Source of the DNA: Paraburkholderia atlantica | GTDB taxonomy: Bacteria; Pseudomonadota; Gammaproteobacteria; Burkholderiales; Burkholderiaceae | Direction of reading: 5' to 3' | DNA: 64,000 nucleotides | Assembly: GCF_009362785.1 (NCBI RefSeq) | Contig: NZ_WHNQ01000033.1 | Location: 1-64,000 of the forward strand | Shown: positions 53,479-62,211 of the stretch, one piece after another | Numbering within the stretch: position 1 is the stretch's first letter | Layout: every line of letters starts with the position of its first letter | Program-made: the position numbers and the translations under genes | Notes under the pieces: generated by a model | Databases searched by the model: none | Seen by the model: only the letters and a program-made list of their open reading frames with translations | What the model was told of the DNA's origin: nothing

Positions 53479-55044
53479 ATGCTAATGCTTCTTCGCAATC
53501 TCAAGGTACGCAACCGGCTGTTTGTTAGCTTCGCAATCGTTATCCTCCTGCTATGCAGTGCAGCGGGTTTTGCGCTGTTTCAGGCGCATCGGATTGAATC
53601 GCATCTACTGGATATCAAACAGAATTGGATGGAGTCGATCAAAACGATTGCTGATCTTCGTCTGGCCCTCAGTACGGACCGCCGCGCGACGCTGGGTCTG
53701 GTCCTGTCTGATTCCAAACAAGCCAAAGATACCAATGCTGCGATCCGGGCCCAAGCCTTGGAGCAGCTGAGAAAGGGTGTCAATCGCTACGAGAAAAATG
53801 CGTTGCCGGGCGAAGATCGTCAGTATTTCGAGAACGATAAGAAAGCAATCGGCGAGTACGCGGTGATCAACAAGGAACTCTACACGCTCGCAATGTCTGA
53901 TAATCCAGATTTTGCTACCGAGCGGGCGCTTGCCAACTCCAAGATCTTTACTGTTTTCAAGTCCACGGAGAACACGCTCACCGCCCATATGGACTTCATT
54001 CAGAAGCAGGCGGATCAAGCTGCGGAAAAGGCCATTCATGACTATGACATGGCTCTGATGCTGACATTTACCGTGATCTGTATCGCTATCATTGCGACGA
54101 TATATGTCTGCAACACGGTTGCCACGTCAATCGTCTTCCCGTTAAATGACGCCGTCAGAATTGCCGAGGCAGTTGCGTCGGGCGATTTGACGTCACAGGT
54201 CAGGGTGCATTCGGATACTGAACTCGGCCAATTGATGCGTGCGCTTCGCAGCATGAATGAGAGTCTCGTGGATATCGTGATGCAGGTCCGGTCCGGTAGC
54301 GAGGCCGTATTGACCGGCGCATCCGAAATCGCCGCAGGTAACGAGAACCTGAGCCAGCGCACTGAGGAACAGGCGACGTCTCTCGAACAGACGGTAGCTT
54401 CGATCCAGCAGTTGACGGCGACCGTTGAGAACAACGCGGCGAATGCCAGACAGGGCCTCAAACTCGCGCAGACTACGTCCGATCTGGCAAACGGCGGTGG
54501 AGAGGTCATGAAAGTGGTCGTGACCACCATGACAGGCATTGCCGATCAATCCAGGAAAGTCGCCGACATCATCGCGACTATCGAGGGTATCGCTTTTCAG
54601 ACCAATATCCTGGCCCTTAACGCGGCGGTTGAGGCCGCCCGTGCTGGCAACGAAGGTCGTGGCTTCGCCGTCGTTGCGCAAGAGGTCCGCACGCTGGCTC
54701 AACGTTCGGCATCGGCCGCCAAAGAAATCAAGGAATTGGTCAGCAATTCGGTCACCCGCGTCGACCAGGGATCTCAGCTGGTGAACGATGCCGGGTCCAA
54801 GATCAACGAGGTGGTGAGTGAGTTCGCCCACGTATCGACCTTGATGGAGGAGATCACCCATGCATCCGATGACGGTCACCGGGGCATCATGGAGATAAAC
54901 AAGGCGATCGGCGAAATCGATACGGTGACCCAGCACAACGCAGCCTTGGTCGAAGAGGCCGCAGCGGCTGCCCGTGGCGTTCATGCGGAAGCCGAACGCC
55001 TGCAGACACTGGTTACTAACTTCAAGATCGCACGCGCCATTTAA
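53479..55044 (+). CDS. Methyl-accepting chemotaxis protein
   Basis: A 521-aa receptor. Membrane helices are at about residues 13-35 and 191-211, enclosing a four-helix-bundle periplasmic sensor of about 155 residues. HAMP follows, then the signalling domain with the hairpin-tip segment FQTNILALNAAVEAARAG and methylation helices (LSQRTEEQATSLEQTVAS). The tail lacks a CheR-binding pentapeptide. ATG 53479 is chosen; 53485 is possible. Position in the island suggests taxis to the pathway substrate. Confidence 0.88.
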   Translation: MLMLLRNLKVRNRLFVSFAIVILLLCSAAGFALFQAHRIESHLLDIKQNWMESIKTIADLRLALSTDRRATLGLVLSDSKQAKDTNAAIRAQALEQLRKGVNRYEKNALPGEDRQYFENDKKAIGEYAVINKELYTLAMSDNPDFATERALANSKIFTVFKSTENTLTAHMDFIQKQADQAAEKAIHDYDMALMLTFTVICIAIIATIYVCNTVATSIVFPLNDAVRIAEAVASGDLTSQVRVHSDTELGQLMRALRSMNESLVDIVMQVRSGSEAVLTGASEIAAGNENLSQRTEEQATSLEQTVASIQQLTATVENNAANARQGLKLAQTTSDLANGGGEVMKVVVTTMTGIADQSRKVADIIATIEGIAFQTNILALNAAVEAARAGNEGRGFAVVAQEVRTLAQRSASAAKEIKELVSNSVTRVDQGSQLVNDAGSKINEVVSEFAHVSTLMEEITHASDDGHRGIMEINKAIGEIDTVTQHNAALVEEAAAAARGVHAEAERLQTLVTNFKIARAI

Positions 55045-55109
55045 ATCACGGTCTCCGGACCCCCACGGCCGATGGCAGAATTTCTAATCCGCAAAAAGGA
55101 TAAAAAGCG

Positions 55110-55586
55110 ATGAAAATAGCAAATGAATCACCTTGGAAGTTCGTGGTCATGTGGATGAGGCTATATTTCGCTTTCCACTATCTCTCTTCCGGTCTGAATT
55201 TCGTGGTTTTCAGATACATTCCGGATTTCAGCCACGCAGGAAAAGTGGGCTCCTACATAGGGGCTATGGCGGATGTCGGCTTCTACCAAATGGTCAAGTA
55301 TCTGGAAGTTGTACTTGGGTCTATGCTGCTGCTAAACATCGGGGTGCCGCTCGCATTGATCATAATGGCTGGCATCAGCGTCACGATTGTCTTCCTGAAC
55401 CTTTTCGTTTCGCCCGATCCGCGCGAGCTGTTCACCGGCTTCCAGGAGTTGCTGTTGACAGGAGGGCTGTTGCTGGCGTACGGAGGGTACTATGCAAATT
55501 TTTGTCGCGTCAAAGCAGAACCTTTCTGGTTGTGGGACGGAATGCGGAAGCGGGAAAATTCGACGCAAGGAGCCAATCGTGAATAA
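55110..55586 (+). CDS. DoxX-like membrane protein, module 3
   Basis: A 158-aa four-helix protein of the same family as those at 40656 and 41483, with ESPWKFVVMWMRLYFAF, MVKYLEVVLG and DPRELFTGFQELLLTGG. It starts after AAAGGATAAAAAGCG and directly follows the chemoreceptor gene. Its stop overlaps the next small gene by 8 bases, repeating the module layout seen 13 kb to the left. Confidence 0.75.
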   Translation: MKIANESPWKFVVMWMRLYFAFHYLSSGLNFVVFRYIPDFSHAGKVGSYIGAMADVGFYQMVKYLEVVLGSMLLLNIGVPLALIIMAGISVTIVFLNLFVSPDPRELFTGFQELLLTGGLLLAYGGYYANFCRVKAEPFWLWDGMRKRENSTQGANRE

Positions 55587-55755
55587 AGATTTTCTGGTGG
55601 TTTTTTCCATTATTGCCGCTGTAGTTTTGATAGTGATTTCGACTTCCACCATTTTCTTTGCGCGGCACTTGCGTTTTTACGACTACGGACCTCCTTTGGG
55701 GGCGGGGCTAATTACGTTGGCAGCAATGCTTCGAGCCGCGATGACGAAACGATAG
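55579..55755 (+). CDS. Small membrane protein, module 3
   Basis: A 58-aa two-helix protein starting at GTG 55579 with GGAG upstream and overlapping the DoxX-like gene. The loop (RHLRFYDYGPPLGAG) is diverged from the EYRPLR loop of modules 1 and 2, but size, topology and coupling are the same. An upstream in-frame ATG would add a cysteine-rich non-conserved stretch and is rejected. Confidence 0.65.
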   Translation: MNKDFLVVFSIIAAVVLIVISTSTIFFARHLRFYDYGPPLGAGLITLAAMLRAAMTKR

Positions 55756-56112
55756 CCGCTGGGTGCGCTCTCATCTGAATCGATTTACGTTTCGAAGCGA
55801 TTCGTTAAAAATAAAATGGCCTCTGTCTAGAGGCCATTTTTTATGCTGTATCGATGTTGAGGGGGCCGGTGCCACCGGGCGGGACTGGGCGAGCGCCTCC
55901 GACATCAACGAAGGCGAGCTCGAGCGGTGGCTCGAGGCCTTGCGCAAAGAAAAAAGACTTTGTAGGCTCGTGTTCATGCCTGTCAGGCATGGTCGGAGCG
56001 AAGGCGCATGAGCTTCGACGGCCGTGGCATCGACGCACAAGCAACAGGCTCATGACGTTTTCGCCAACCGCGGCTATCATGCCGCGCACACTACAAAACC
56101 GGCGGGGAGACC
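55756..56112. other. Right edge of the island
   Basis: About 357 bases with the terminator at 55813-55842, after which composition returns to very high GC. A frame across 55850-56100 has no convincing product. No att-like direct repeat with the left boundary was found by eye. Confidence 0.35.
55813..55842 (+). terminator. Intrinsic terminator of module 3
   Basis: AAAATGGCCTCT, GTCT loop, AGAGGCCATTTT, then further T residues; bidirectional in form. Confidence 0.9.
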
Positions 56113-57141
56113 TTGACGACCGATCAGGCAGCCAACCGCACCGCGACCGCGGCCGCAGCAATGCCAGCGGCTTTCGACTACACCCACTTCGACACCTACT
56201 CCATGGCGCCGCGCGGGCAATTGCCTATGTGGCGGGAGCGCGTCGGCCATTTTCTCGACGTGCCGATCTCGCGCCGGCAACTCGCCGACGGCTTTCGCGG
56301 CAGCATCGATACCTATCGCGCCGGCGGCATGGCCTTCACGGATTGCCGCACCGATCCGGTCGCGCAAACGCGCTCGGTTGCGCGCATTTCGACCGACAAC
56401 GTGCGCCAGATCGTGTTTCATGTAGCTGTCGAAGGGACCTTCGAAACCACCACCGGCCTTTATCCGAAGCGCGTCGCGCTGCAAACGCGGCCGAGCGTCC
56501 TCGCGCTCGACATGAATCAGCCGATGCAGATGACGCTGGGGCCGTGCCGCCTGGTCGCGCTGTTTTTGCCGCGCCATCTGATCGATCCGGTGCTGCCGGA
56601 AGCGGAGTCGATACATGGCCGCATGATCGAATATCAAACGCCGCTTGCGCGGCTGATTCCCGCGCATCTGGACGATCTATGCCGGAGGTTGCCCACGATG
56701 GACGCGCCCGCGGCTCAGGAAGCGCTCCACACCTGCGGGCTGTTGATGGCGGCGGCGTTCGGCAAGGAGACGGGCTTGACCGGCAGTGCGCGCGCGGTGG
56801 CACGCACCGCGATGTTCGCGGCGGCGCGCCGCTATATCGACGCGAATCTCGGCCAACCTGATCTGACCGTCGACAGCGTGCTGGCCATGTCGCAGCTGTC
56901 GCGGCCCACGCTGTATCGATTGTTCGAGCCGGAGGGCGGGCTCCACGCGTATATTCGCAACCGGCGCCTGCGCGAGGCGGCCGACGAACTGTATCGCCAC
57001 CCGCGCAGGCCGGTGATCGACGTCGCGTACGGCTGGGGCTTCAATAGCGCGTCGGATTTCAACCGCGCGTTCAGACGTGCGTACGATATGTCGCCGGGCG
57101 ATTTTCGCGCGGCGGCATCCGCAATCAATTCAGGGAGATGA
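56113..57141 (+). CDS. AraC-family regulator
   Basis: A 342-aa regulator with an N-terminal AraC-binding-like domain (FDTYSMAPRGQLPMWRERVG) and the C-terminal double helix-turn-helix (VDSVLAMSQLSRPTLYRLFE, then IDVAYGWGFNSASDFNRAFR). The start is TTG 56113 behind GGGGAGA; ATG 56161 is possible. The next gene begins 4 bases after the stop, so it may be coupled with the hydrolase it regulates. Confidence 0.83.
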   Translation: MTTDQAANRTATAAAAMPAAFDYTHFDTYSMAPRGQLPMWRERVGHFLDVPISRRQLADGFRGSIDTYRAGGMAFTDCRTDPVAQTRSVARISTDNVRQIVFHVAVEGTFETTTGLYPKRVALQTRPSVLALDMNQPMQMTLGPCRLVALFLPRHLIDPVLPEAESIHGRMIEYQTPLARLIPAHLDDLCRRLPTMDAPAAQEALHTCGLLMAAAFGKETGLTGSARAVARTAMFAAARRYIDANLGQPDLTVDSVLAMSQLSRPTLYRLFEPEGGLHAYIRNRRLREAADELYRHPRRPVIDVAYGWGFNSASDFNRAFRRAYDMSPGDFRAAASAINSGR

Positions 57142-57145
57142 CAAC

Positions 57146-58387
57146 GTGGTAAAGATCGATCCGGACCGGCTGATGGCCGACCTCAAACGGTTGCGCGGAT
57201 TTGGCGCGGCCGGCCCAGGCGTGGTCCGGCTCGCGCTGTCGCCGGTCGATCTGGCGGCACGCGAATGGCTGGTCGGCAGGATGACGGACGCGGGGCTCGA
57301 CGCGCGTATCGACGGCGTGGGCACCGTGTTCGGACGCTCGCGCAATAGCGGTCCCGCGCTCGTGATCGGTTCGCACACGGACACGCAGCCCACCGGCGGC
57401 TGGCTCGACGGCGCAATGGGCGTGATCTACGGGCTCGAAATCGCCCGTGCGCTCGCGGAGAACGACGCGACGCGGCACCTCGCCGTCGACGTCGCGTCGT
57501 GGATCGACGAGGAGGGCACGTTCTCGGGCCTGCTCGGTAGCCGCAGCTTCGTCGGCGAGGCAGTCGACGAATCGATTCGCGTCGCGACCAACCGGCAGGG
57601 CGAACGTCTCACCGACGTGCTCGACGCCGCGGGCCTCGCGGGCCGGCCGCGTGCGCGTTTCGAAGCAGGGCGCCAGGTCGCGTATCTGGAGCCGCATATC
57701 GAGCAGGGCGGACGGCTCGAAGCGATCGGCAAATCGATCGGGGTCGTCACGACGATCGTCGGGCTGCGCGAATCGCGCCTGCGCTTCACGGGTCAGCGCA
57801 ACCATGCGGGCACGACGCCAATGGCGATCCGCCGCGACGCGGGCGCGGCGCTCGTCGCATTCATCGCGCGGATGAACGATGCGTTCACACAACTGGCCGA
57901 TGCGGACACCGTCTGGACCGTGGGCCGCATCGATCTCGATCCGGGCTCGATGAGCGTCGTACCCGGCGCGGCCGACATGTACCTGCAATTCCGCGACGCG
58001 AACCCCGCACGGCTTCAGGCAATGGACCACGCGCTCGCGGAACTGGTGCGCGACTTCAACGCGCACAACGCGGTGAGCGTCGAATTGCAGACGGTCGACG
58101 AGCCGATCGAGCCCGTCAGCATGGACGCCGCGCTCGCGGAGCACATCGCGAGAGCCGCCGAAGTGATCGCGCCGGGCCAGTGGCTGCGCATGCCGAGCGG
58201 TGCCGCGCACGACGCGCAGGTGATCGCGCGTTGCATGCCGGCCTGCATGATGTTCGTGCCGAGCATCGGCGGCGTGAGTCACGACTTCATCGAGGACACG
58301 GCCGAGGAGCATATCGTGCTCGGCTGCCAGGTCGCCGCGACGGCCGCGGCTTCGATGCTGCTGCAGCTATCGGCCGGGCATTCCTGA
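57146..58387 (+). CDS. M20-family amidohydrolase (N-carbamoyl-L-amino acid hydrolase type)
   Basis: A 413-aa zinc peptidase-like enzyme. Metal ligands are His77 and Asp88 (GSHTDTQPTGG, WLDGAMG), the acid pair in DEEG (121-124), and later HAGTTPM and GAAHDAQ. It belongs to the hydantoinase/carbamoylase group that removes N-carbamoyl or related groups from amino acids, ureidoglycolate or allantoate. GTG start with GGAGATGAC. No hydantoinase or permease is adjacent, so the substrate is uncertain. Confidence 0.85.
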   Translation: MVKIDPDRLMADLKRLRGFGAAGPGVVRLALSPVDLAAREWLVGRMTDAGLDARIDGVGTVFGRSRNSGPALVIGSHTDTQPTGGWLDGAMGVIYGLEIARALAENDATRHLAVDVASWIDEEGTFSGLLGSRSFVGEAVDESIRVATNRQGERLTDVLDAAGLAGRPRARFEAGRQVAYLEPHIEQGGRLEAIGKSIGVVTTIVGLRESRLRFTGQRNHAGTTPMAIRRDAGAALVAFIARMNDAFTQLADADTVWTVGRIDLDPGSMSVVPGAADMYLQFRDANPARLQAMDHALAELVRDFNAHNAVSVELQTVDEPIEPVSMDAALAEHIARAAEVIAPGQWLRMPSGAAHDAQVIARCMPACMMFVPSIGGVSHDFIEDTAEEHIVLGCQVAATAAASMLLQLSAGHS

Positions 58388-58393
58388 GGGCCG

Positions 58394-58699
58394 CTACTTC
58401 CACTTGTCGCCGAGCGCGTCGAGGCCGGCTTTCATCAGATCCTCGGGCAGCATCGCGATGCGCAGCTCGCACTCGGCGTCGAGCTTCAGGAACCACGGTT
58501 CGGCGAGCGCGGGAATCGCCGATGCATCGGCGACATCGACGACCGCCACCGCGCCGCGTTTGCCCTGCTGTTCGGTGAAGTAGATGGCCTCCGGCTTCAT
58601 GTCCTCGAGGATCTTTTGCATCAGCTCGCCGATTCGGCCGTCGCGCACGAGTGTGCCGAACGGTTCGTTCGGTATTTGTATGTTGAGAAGCATGCGCAT
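58394..58699 (-). CDS. Small conserved protein, DUF3303-like
   Basis: A 101-aa soluble protein with alternating alpha/beta pattern (MRMLLNIQIPNEPFGTLVRD, then PEAIYFTEQQGKRGAVAVVD). It resembles short dimeric alpha/beta-barrel proteins of the DUF3303 type. The ATG at 58699 has an AGGAGG site. It is convergent with the hydrolase gene, ending 6 bases away. Function unknown. Confidence 0.65.
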   Translation of the reverse strand: MRMLLNIQIPNEPFGTLVRDGRIGELMQKILEDMKPEAIYFTEQQGKRGAVAVVDVADASAIPALAEPWFLKLDAECELRIAMLPEDLMKAGLDALGDKWK

Positions 58700-58833
58700 G
58701 TCATCCTCCTGTTCGATACCTCAACGGGCATCTTAAGGATAGGTGTTGCATGCGCGGCCGATGGCGTTGATCGCGGACGAAGCATCGGCGATTACGGCCG
58801 ATGGGTGGCGCGTTGTGCCGAATGTGCGCTGCT

Positions 58834-59463
58834 TCAGCTACCGAACAGCGAACCCTGCGTTCCCCGGCCAGGCGGGTGATGCGCTGGTTTCGCGGGGGCA
58901 TCGTCCTTGGCGCGTCGCACCGCTTTTCCGTCCGGCGCGGGGCGTTGCGCGTCATCCGCGGGTGCTTCGAGCGAGCTCTGCCCCGCCTCCAGCGCAAGCA
59001 GCAGCATCTTGTTGGCGAGGCCGCCTGCGAACCCCGTCAGCTCGCCCGACGCGCCAATCACGCGATGACACGGCGCGACGATCGAAATCGGATTCCGGCC
59101 GTTTGCCGCGCCCACCGCGCGCACTGCATTGAGGTTGCCGATCTGCTGTGCGATCTCGGAGTAGCTGCGCGTCTGGCCGAATGGAATGGTCAGCAGCGCG
59201 CGCCAGACCTGCTTCTGGAACTCGGTGCCGTGAAAATCCAGCGGCAGATCGAAGGCCTGGCGCGTGCCCGCGAAGTACTCGCGCAATTGCCGCTCGGTTT
59301 CGACGAGCACCGCCAGCTCGTTCGCTTCGCTCATTTCGCCGAGTCGCACGCGGTTCGGCTTGTCGTGTTCCCATAGAATCGCGGCAAGGCATTCGCCTTT
59401 CGCCACGAGCTTCAACTGACCGACCGGCGAATCGATCAACTTGTATGCGTACGTCACTTTCAC
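58834..59463 (-). CDS. ogt: O6-methylguanine-DNA methyltransferase with clamp-motif tail
   Basis: A 209-aa DNA repair protein that takes the methyl group from O6-methylguanine onto its own cysteine. The acceptor is Cys132 in PCHRVIG, with the DNA-binding helix FGQTRSYSEIAQQIG before it. About 40 extra residues follow the usual end: a polar Pro/Ala/Lys linker finishing in QGSLFGS, which fits the beta sliding-clamp binding consensus QxxLF. No AdaA-type domain is fused. Confidence 0.9.
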   Translation of the reverse strand: MKVTYAYKLIDSPVGQLKLVAKGECLAAILWEHDKPNRVRLGEMSEANELAVLVETERQLREYFAGTRQAFDLPLDFHGTEFQKQVWRALLTIPFGQTRSYSEIAQQIGNLNAVRAVGAANGRNPISIVAPCHRVIGASGELTGFAGGLANKMLLLALEAGQSSLEAPADDAQRPAPDGKAVRRAKDDAPAKPAHHPPGRGTQGSLFGS

Positions 59464-59756
59464 GGGCTCCTGACAGGGTGGAGGCGCAAGGTTCGCGAGG
59501 CGGAAGTGCTTGAACGACCGGACGCGGAAGGCTGTATGAAGGCTGCGCCGATACTCGGTAGTGTCCCGCTGGCGTCGCCTGAACGCCCTCCAGATATTGC
59601 TGTCTCATCCGCATTCGACATGGCCGCGACGATCGTGACCATTGCGGCGATCACGCCACTGTACCGCAGAGAACCCCGGATGGCCTTTGACTCAGTAAAA
59701 TCGATAGCTTCGGTACGACGCGCTGCGCGCGCTACCCGATCTTCTTTCCCACGACT

Positions 59757-61136
59757 GTGACCACGACTTTAGAACAACTGCGGGCCGGGCAACTGGCGGG
59801 CGCGCGCGAACTCAAACTCGCATGCGGCCTGAGCGAATTTCCGCGCGAGATTTTCGATCTCGCCGATACGCTCGAAGTGCTCGACCTGTCGAACAATGCA
59901 CTGACGACGCTGCCCGACGATCTGCCGCGTCTGCGCAAACTGCGCATCCTGTTCGCGTCCAACAACCCGTTCAACGAACTGCCCGGCGTGCTCGGGGAAT
60001 GCGCGCATCTGAGCATGATCGGCTTCAAGTCGAATCGCATCCGCGAGGTGCCGGCGAGCGCGCTGCCGCCGCTGTTGCGTTGGCTGATTCTGACCGACAA
60101 CGACATCGAAAGCTTGCCTGCGGAGCTCGGCCGCTGCGCGCAACTGCAGAAGCTGATGCTCGCCGGAAACCGGCTGCGCGCGCTGCCCGAGGAACTGGCC
60201 GCATGCACGCGGCTCGAACTGCTGCGGCTCGCGGCTAATCGTTTCGACGCATTGCCGCGCTGGTTGCTGCGTCTGCCGCGGCTTGCGTGGCTCGCGTATG
60301 CGGGCAATCCGTTCAACGCGGCGCTCGAACAGGCAGCGCTCATCGACACACCGATCAGCGGCATTCGCTGGGATGCGTTGCGGCTCGAACGGCCGTTGGG
60401 CGAGGGCGCATCGGGCGTCATCTATCGCGCGGCGCTGCACGCGGACCACGAACTCGCGCCGCGTGCGGTCGCCATCAAGCTGTTCAAGGGCGCTGTGACG
60501 AGCGACGGTTCGCCCGACTGCGAAATGGCTGCTTGCATTCGCGGCGGCGAACATGCGAACCTGATCCCCGTGCTCGGCAAGGTGATCGGGCATCCGTCGG
60601 ACACGCATGGTCTCGTGATGGACTTGATTGATCCACGCTTCGCCAATCTGGCCGGTCCGCCGAGCCTCGCATCGTGCACGCGCGATATCTATCGTGACGA
60701 CGCGCGCTTCGACCTTGAGACGGTGCTCGGTATCGCGAGCGGCATCGCGAAGGTCGCAAGTCATCTGCATCGGCGTGGCGTGATGCATGGCGATCTGTAC
60801 GCGCACAATATCCTGCACGGCGGCACGGGGCGCGCGCTGCTCGGCGATTTCGGCGCGGCGTCATTTTTCGATGCCAGCGATCGCGAGTTCGCTATCGCGT
60901 TGCAGCGGCTCGAAGTCAGGGCGTACGGTTGTCTGCTCGAAGAACTGCTGGAGCGTTGCGACGCGCAAGCGGACATCGCCGGGCAACTCGCCGCGTTGAA
61001 GACGCGTTGTCTGAGCGAAGACATCGACAGCCGGCCGTTGTTCGACGAAATCACCGCGAGCGTCGCGTCGTTCGATCAGCACCGCCGCAACCAACACGTC
61101 CGCAACCGGCACGTCCGCGAAGGAGTCAAGCCATGA
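59757..61136 (+). CDS. Leucine-rich-repeat protein kinase
   Basis: A 459-aa protein. Residues about 15-195 form seven or eight 23-residue leucine-rich repeats (LEVLDLSNNALTTLP and similar). A Hanks-type kinase domain follows: Gly loop GEGASGVIY (215-223), Lys241 in VAIKLF, catalytic loop HGDLYAHN (344-351) and DFG 364-366. The catalytic loop has Tyr-Ala in place of Lys-Pro but keeps Asp346 and Asn351. GTG start at 59757 without a clear ribosome site. There is no membrane helix. It overlaps the next gene by 4 bases. Confidence 0.85.
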   Translation: MTTTLEQLRAGQLAGARELKLACGLSEFPREIFDLADTLEVLDLSNNALTTLPDDLPRLRKLRILFASNNPFNELPGVLGECAHLSMIGFKSNRIREVPASALPPLLRWLILTDNDIESLPAELGRCAQLQKLMLAGNRLRALPEELAACTRLELLRLAANRFDALPRWLLRLPRLAWLAYAGNPFNAALEQAALIDTPISGIRWDALRLERPLGEGASGVIYRAALHADHELAPRAVAIKLFKGAVTSDGSPDCEMAACIRGGEHANLIPVLGKVIGHPSDTHGLVMDLIDPRFANLAGPPSLASCTRDIYRDDARFDLETVLGIASGIAKVASHLHRRGVMHGDLYAHNILHGGTGRALLGDFGAASFFDASDREFAIALQRLEVRAYGCLLEELLERCDAQADIAGQLAALKTRCLSEDIDSRPLFDEITASVASFDQHRRNQHVRNRHVREGVKP

Positions 61137-62113
61137 CGCAGAACATGCGCCGCCGCGTGCTGCTCGCAGGCGCGCTGGCCGCAACCGGTCTCACCGGCGT
61201 CGCGCGGTTCGCGGCCGATGCCCGTGGCCAGGTACCGCCCGGCACGAAGCCGAAGATCGCGCTCGTGCTCAAATCGATGTCGGACCCGTTCACGGTCGCG
61301 ATGGTCGACGCCGCACGCAATTACCAGCAGCACTTCTCGTCGCAATTCAGCCTGACGATTCGCGGCACGGCCAAGCAGACCGACACCGCCGCGCAGATCC
61401 GCATGGTCGAAGAGATGATCAGGACGAAGACGAACGCGATCGTGATCGCGCCGACCGATTCGAAGGCGCTGATCCCGGTGGTCGCGCGCGCGATCAAGGC
61501 CGGCATCATCACGATCACGATCGACAACCCGCTCGACGACGCCGCGCAAGCGGCCGCCGGCATTTCGGTGCCGTTCGTCGGGCCGAACAATCGCAGTGGC
61601 GCCAAGCAGGTCGGCCAATATCTGGCCACGCGGCTGAAGCCCGGCGATCAGGTCGGCATCATCGAAGGCATTTCCGTGAGCAGCAATGCGCAGCAGCGCA
61701 CGGCCGGCAGCCGTGACGCGATGGATGCCGCGAACGTGCGGGTCGTCGCGGTCGAGTCGGGTAACTGGGAGTACGGCAAGGGCCGCGACGTGGCCGCGAA
61801 GATGCTGGCCGAGCATCCGCAGCTTCGCGCGCTGTTATGCGGCAATGACAACATGGCGATGGGCGCGGTCGACGCGATTCGCGACGCGGGCCGCGGCGGC
61901 GGCGTCTACGTCACCGGCTACAACGCGATCGAGGCGATCAAGCCGCTGCTCGCCGACGGCCGCGTGCTCGCGACGATGAACCAGTTCGCCGACCGCCAGG
62001 CCGTGTTCGGCATCGACTTCGCGTTGAAGGCGGTGACCGAGCGGCGCAAGCAGCGCGAGTTGTCGAGGGTGATCGAGACGCCGCTGCAACTGGTGACGGC
62101 CTCGAAACGTTGA
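61133..62113 (+). CDS. Sugar ABC transporter substrate-binding protein (ribose-binding type)
   Basis: A 326-aa periplasmic binding protein. The export signal looks like a Tat-type leader (RRRVLLAGALAATGLTG). The mature type-I binding fold shows PKIALVLKSMSDPFTVAMVD, NAIVIAPTDSKALIPVV and LRALLCGNDNMAMGAVDAI. Its ATG overlaps the kinase stop (ATGA). No ABC ATPase or permease of its class is adjacent; the only nearby transporter fragment is a decayed amino-acid permease. Likely ligand: a pentose or hexose. Confidence 0.85.
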   Translation: MTQNMRRRVLLAGALAATGLTGVARFAADARGQVPPGTKPKIALVLKSMSDPFTVAMVDAARNYQQHFSSQFSLTIRGTAKQTDTAAQIRMVEEMIRTKTNAIVIAPTDSKALIPVVARAIKAGIITITIDNPLDDAAQAAAGISVPFVGPNNRSGAKQVGQYLATRLKPGDQVGIIEGISVSSNAQQRTAGSRDAMDAANVRVVAVESGNWEYGKGRDVAAKMLAEHPQLRALLCGNDNMAMGAVDAIRDAGRGGGVYVTGYNAIEAIKPLLADGRVLATMNQFADRQAVFGIDFALKAVTERRKQRELSRVIETPLQLVTASKR

Positions 62114-62211
62114 GGCGGGGCGCGCGATTGCGCCGCTTGCCGCCGCCGCGCGTCGAACACCGATAGCAGGTCGCGTGCGCGGCCCGCGCCGCGACTTGAT
62201 GCGCTTTCGGA

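Noticed and set aside
20901..55850. Integrative element with defined att sites spanning the catabolic island
   Set aside because: Composition suggests transfer, but no tRNA, integrase gene or matching direct repeats were found at either boundary.
55850..56110. Possible insertion-sequence transposase fragment at the right edge of the island
   Set aside because: No catalytic motif or terminal inverted repeats could be identified in either strand.
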